Below are positions 61,280-64,000 of a DNA stretch of 64,000 nucleotides, piece after piece. A model generated the notes under the pieces. It was not told the DNA's origin. It did no database searches and saw only the letters and a program-made list of their open reading frames with translations. Location of the stretch: assembly GCF_017814975.1 (NCBI RefSeq), contig NZ_JAGIQA010000021.1:62001-126000 (forward strand), given 5' to 3'. Within the stretch, counting starts at the first letter, position 1. Every line of letters starts with the position of its first letter. A program made the translations under genes and the position numbers. This stretch comes from Cupriavidus consociatus (GTDB taxonomy: Bacteria > Pseudomonadota > Gammaproteobacteria > Burkholderiales > Burkholderiaceae).

Positions 61280-61645
61280 TTACTTTTTAGCGCCTTCGCT
61301 GTAGGGATCGAACTTGCCGCTCTTGGCGCCTTCGGAATACGTATCGAACTTGCCGCTCTTCATGCCGCCCTGGCTGAATGAATCGAACTTCTGCGCGCCG
61401 CCCTGAATTGGTTCCATCTGATCAGGCCGTGCACCGGGATTGAGCGAGGTCACGTTGTCGCTTTTTGCGCCATCCGAATACGGACTGAACTTGTCCTGCT
61501 TGGCTCCATCGGTGTACGTGCTGAATTTGTCCTGCCTGGCGCCGTCGGTGTAGGGATTGAACTTGTCGGCCTTGCCGGTCTGGGCGTGCAATGTGCCGAC
61601 GGCACAAGCACCGGCCAGGCCGATGATGAGATAGCGCAGCTTCAT
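61280..61645 (-). CDS. Small secreted protein with PY[TS][DE]GA repeats
   Basis: A 121-residue protein with a signal peptide ending near residue 21 (GTLHA). The mature part is almost entirely degenerate 12-13 residue repeats with the core K-F-x-P-Y-[ST]-[DE]-G-A-K (at least five good copies and two worn ones). It is rich in Lys, Asp, Ser and Gly and is probably disordered. The ATG at 61645 has a strong AGGAGA site. The core matches the repeats of the secreted protein at 21451-21789, and the two may be members of one undescribed class. Confidence 0.78.
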   Translation of the reverse strand: MKLRYLIIGLAGACAVGTLHAQTGKADKFNPYTDGARQDKFSTYTDGAKQDKFSPYSDGAKSDNVTSLNPGARPDQMEPIQGGAQKFDSFSQGGMKSGKFDTYSEGAKSGKFDPYSEGAKK

Positions 61646-61920
61646 GGGATCTCCTCTCGCGGGAAAGGCGCTTGCCTTTGCGGTGTGCACCGCTGACAGC
61701 CGCTGCGGAACAGGGGAATGGCAAGCGTTGGGGCAGCAATCAACGCTAGGTCAGCGCTACGCCGGTGTCAACCGCGCCGGTGCCGCCGCAATGCGGCAAA
61801 GTGGTCGTCGCCAGCCCGGCATTGCGCTTACAATGCCACCCAAACGACCCATCCGGCTTGCCCGCGCAATGCCCTCCCTCGGCTCGCGGTGCACGCCAAC
61901 ATGAAGCCAAAGGAATCGTC

Positions 61921-62355
61921 ATGCTGCCTCGGCAAACAGACCGCACTGCTTACCTGGCCACCCGCGCCGCCATCCGCGCCACCATCGCCGGCGTGCTCGG
62001 CTCCACGCTGCTGCTCGCCATGGCCGCGCCGGCCCACGCGTACTTCGACAACTACCTGAGCGGCTCCATCATCGGCACGCTCAACGAGAAGGAAGGTGCG
62101 TCGTTGTCGCAATCGGTGCGCAAGGCGCTCAACGATACCGCCGACGGCCAGTCGGTAACGTGGACCTACCCGGCCAGCGGACGTCGCCAGCAGGTCGATG
62201 GCACCATCACCCCCGTTGAAAGCAAGACCGACAAGGGACAGCAGTGCCGGCGGCTGGAGTCGGAACTGAAGCGCGGCAGTTCGCAGGAGCACTGGAAAGG
62301 CTGGTTCTGCAAGCAGCCCAGCGGGCAATGGAAGGCCCGCCACGTCGACGGCTGA
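61921..62355 (+). CDS. Secreted surface-antigen-like (RT0821/Lpp0805-type) protein
   Basis: A 144-residue protein with a long signal segment (basic start, then VLGSTLLLAMAAPAHA, cut near residue 40). The mature part has the pattern YLSGSIIGTLNEKEGASLSQSVRKAL, GQSVTWTYPASG and a C-terminal pair of cysteines (QQCRRL and GWFCKQP). This is the layout of the small outer-membrane surface antigens that often carry a glycine-zipper region. Exact function unknown. The ATG at 61921 follows AAAGGAA. Confidence 0.7.
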   Translation: MLPRQTDRTAYLATRAAIRATIAGVLGSTLLLAMAAPAHAYFDNYLSGSIIGTLNEKEGASLSQSVRKALNDTADGQSVTWTYPASGRRQQVDGTITPVESKTDKGQQCRRLESELKRGSSQEHWKGWFCKQPSGQWKARHVDG

Positions 62356-62394
62356 AGCAGGCACCCGCGCGCGCGATCAGTGCGCCGGCCGCGT

Positions 62395-63999
62395 TCATGC
62401 GGCGCGAGACGACGCCCGTTGCGGCCGCGCGGCCGGATCGATCTGCGCGCTGCCCGGCTGCTCGAACCATTTGGCTTCGGGCACGCAGACAGCCTGCTCC
62501 GGCTGCGCCATGAAGTGCGGCGACATGATCTGCACGCCGTGCGTGTTGAACTGGTCCTGGATCGCCGCGTGCAGCGCGGATAGCGCAAAGAAGCGGTTGC
62601 GCGGATCATCCAGCGCGGCAAACAGTTCGTATTCGACATAGAAATCCGACAAGCCACGCTGCAGCACGAACGGCGTCGGTGACGCCGCCACGTGTTCGGC
62701 CTGCGCGGCGGCAGCCAGCAGCATGGCATGGACCTGCCGCCACGGCGTGTCGTAGCCGATGGTGACCGAGGTCGAAATCATCGCGGCCTGCCAGCCCTCT
62801 TTCGTGCCGGAATCGCGCACGCTGCCGTGCCGGGTGTAGTTGTGGATCGCGCTGCCGACCACCACCGCGTTCGGCAGCGTCACCTCTTCGTTGCGCAGGT
62901 TGATGACCTTGACCGACAGCGCGTCGAGCGACGCCACCGTGCCGACGGTATCGCCGATGCATACCATGTCCCCGCGCCGCAGCGCGCGCGAGTACACCAC
63001 CACCATGCCGCTCATCAGCTGGTTGACCACGTTGGCCGAGCCCAGCGTCACCATAAACCCGAGCAGCACCGACAGGCCCTTGAACACATCACTATCCGAG
63101 CCCGGGATATACGGGTAGGCAAAGGTGAACCCCAGCGCCCAGATCAACACCGCGGCCAGCCGCCGCGTGGCGCCGGCGGTCTCGGCATGCAGCCCGGGCA
63201 CCGAGATCTGCCCCTTCTGCGCCGCCTTGAAGATATTCGATACCAGCCGCTGCACCGCGCGCGCGATCAGCAGGATCACCGCGACCGTCACCAGCCCAGG
63301 CACCGCTCCAACCATCGACAAGGCAATGCCCGACAGCAGGTGGAGGATGAACGCACCCATGCGGTCGCCCATGGGCTGCGTCAGCGGAAACTGTTCGAGC
63401 GCGAACTCAAGCCAGGCAAAGGCCAGCACCAGCACCACGCCGACGGCAACGATCTGCACCAGGCGCGCAACCAGCTGGTAGAGCGTGCCGGTCCAGTCGA
63501 ACTGGCCGGCCCTGCGTTCGAGGTGCAGCGCGACGTGGTGCTGCAATGCCGTGCGCAGGCGCGCGCGCAGCATCGCGCTCGCGCGCGAGACGCCCCAGAC
63601 CAGCGCGGCCAGCACGCCCAGGCCGAGCAGGCTCAGCGCCCCGCCGCGGAGCAGGTTGGGCCAGTGCAGGTGCGCGCGCCGCGCGGCAATGGCCTGGCGC
63701 AGCGCCGCCGCGGCCTGCGCGCCGGCAGCTTCCAGCGTGAGGTTGTCTTCCGCAGAAAGGTCTTGCACGGCCAGGGCGAACAGCAGCCGGTCACCGAGCC
63801 GGAACGCGATCATTGGCGCATCGCCGAGCGTGCCGCTGAGCTGCCCGAGAGGCTGGGCCAGTTCGGCTTCGGTGAGACCGTCGAACAGCTGCTGCGCGCG
63901 CGCCACGCGCATGGCCGGCGTCGCGCCGCCGATCGCCGCGCGCAGCGTGGCAATGGGGCGGTCCATCAGCCGCAGTTCCGCGACTTCACCGCTGGGCAC
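62395..63999 (-). CDS. MscS-family channel with large N-terminal domain (partial)
   Basis: At least 534 residues; the 5' end lies beyond the window. The visible part begins in a periplasmic helical domain, then has several membrane helices (about residues 110-260). The MscS core follows: GSANVVNQLMSGMVVVYSRALRRGDMVCIGDTVGTVASL (TM3b and beta domain, in outline), then VINLRNEEVTLPNAVVVGSAIHNY. The long N-terminus is that of MscM/YbiO/YjeP-type channels. It is not the same gene as the short mscS at 53463. The start codon shown at the edge is not the real one. Confidence 0.88.
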   Translation of the reverse strand: MPSGEVAELRLMDRPIATLRAAIGGATPAMRVARAQQLFDGLTEAELAQPLGQLSGTLGDAPMIAFRLGDRLLFALAVQDLSAEDNLTLEAAGAQAAAALRQAIAARRAHLHWPNLLRGGALSLLGLGVLAALVWGVSRASAMLRARLRTALQHHVALHLERRAGQFDWTGTLYQLVARLVQIVAVGVVLVLAFAWLEFALEQFPLTQPMGDRMGAFILHLLSGIALSMVGAVPGLVTVAVILLIARAVQRLVSNIFKAAQKGQISVPGLHAETAGATRRLAAVLIWALGFTFAYPYIPGSDSDVFKGLSVLLGFMVTLGSANVVNQLMSGMVVVYSRALRRGDMVCIGDTVGTVASLDALSVKVINLRNEEVTLPNAVVVGSAIHNYTRHGSVRDSGTKEGWQAAMISTSVTIGYDTPWRQVHAMLLAAAAQAEHVAASPTPFVLQRGLSDFYVEYELFAALDDPRNRFFALSALHAAIQDQFNTHGVQIMSPHFMAQPEQAVCVPEAKWFEQPGSAQIDPAARPQRASSRAA

Positions 64000-64000
64000 C

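Overview
The window is a stretch of a GC-rich (about two thirds G+C) betaproteobacterial replicon. Gene content and style point to the genus Cupriavidus or a close Burkholderiaceae relative: a self-sufficient CYP116B-type P450, Bug/TctC binding proteins, an H1-tailed HU protein, a chromosomal KfrA gene, opgGH, and many lone LysR/MarR/AraC/IclR/TetR regulators. This assignment is inference from families; no rRNA or tRNA gene is present to confirm it. I found no prophage, CRISPR array or insertion sequence. Layout: 1-9 kb holds regulators plus small catabolic units: LysR, uraD, an NmrA-like reductase, an aromatic-acid MFS permease, MarR, AraC and a DmdC-like acyl-CoA dehydrogenase. 9-15 kb holds a class C beta-lactamase and an IclR regulator divergent from a Bug binding protein and a P450-reductase fusion. 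15-22 kb holds a LysR regulator divergent from a four-gene, translationally coupled aromatic-acid efflux operon (FUSC, DUF1656, membrane fusion protein, NodT), followed by two small secreted proteins. 22-29 kb holds a cupin, a decayed HD-GYP/hybrid-kinase locus, a thioredoxin, a nuclease-helicase behind a LexA box, and an acyl-CoA ligase. 29-35 kb holds a KfrA/tyrosine-recombinase divergent pair, a His/Gly/Tyr-rich lipoprotein, TetR and cardiolipin synthase. 35-41 kb holds a pseudo-receiver regulator, a broken EAL-CBS-GGDEF gene, a chemotaxis transducer, a HAD-like protein, a tautomerase-fold isomerase, a probable small RNA and the H1-like HU protein. 41-50 kb holds a PepSY/response regulator/kinase cluster, a Crp-like regulator with arylamine N-acetyltransferase, an SDR with a second CoA ligase, and a PhoN-like phosphatase. 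50-64 kb holds creA, a thioesterase, HU, sigma54-driven amtB, two MscS-type channels (the last one cut by the window edge), a Bcr/CflA pump, opgGH and small envelope proteins. Least expected observations: two c-di-GMP signalling genes each broken by internal deletions; a promoter pattern (TTAAATCAT-N22-TACACTTCG) present both before the efflux operon and right after it, upstream of a small repeat protein; two unrelated-looking secreted proteins sharing a P-[FY]-[TS]-[DE]-G-A repeat core; a pair of secreted paralogues with four conserved cysteines; two candidate intergenic small RNAs; and an attenuator-like structure upstream of HU. Function names come from recognised motifs in the translated sequence; no database search was run.
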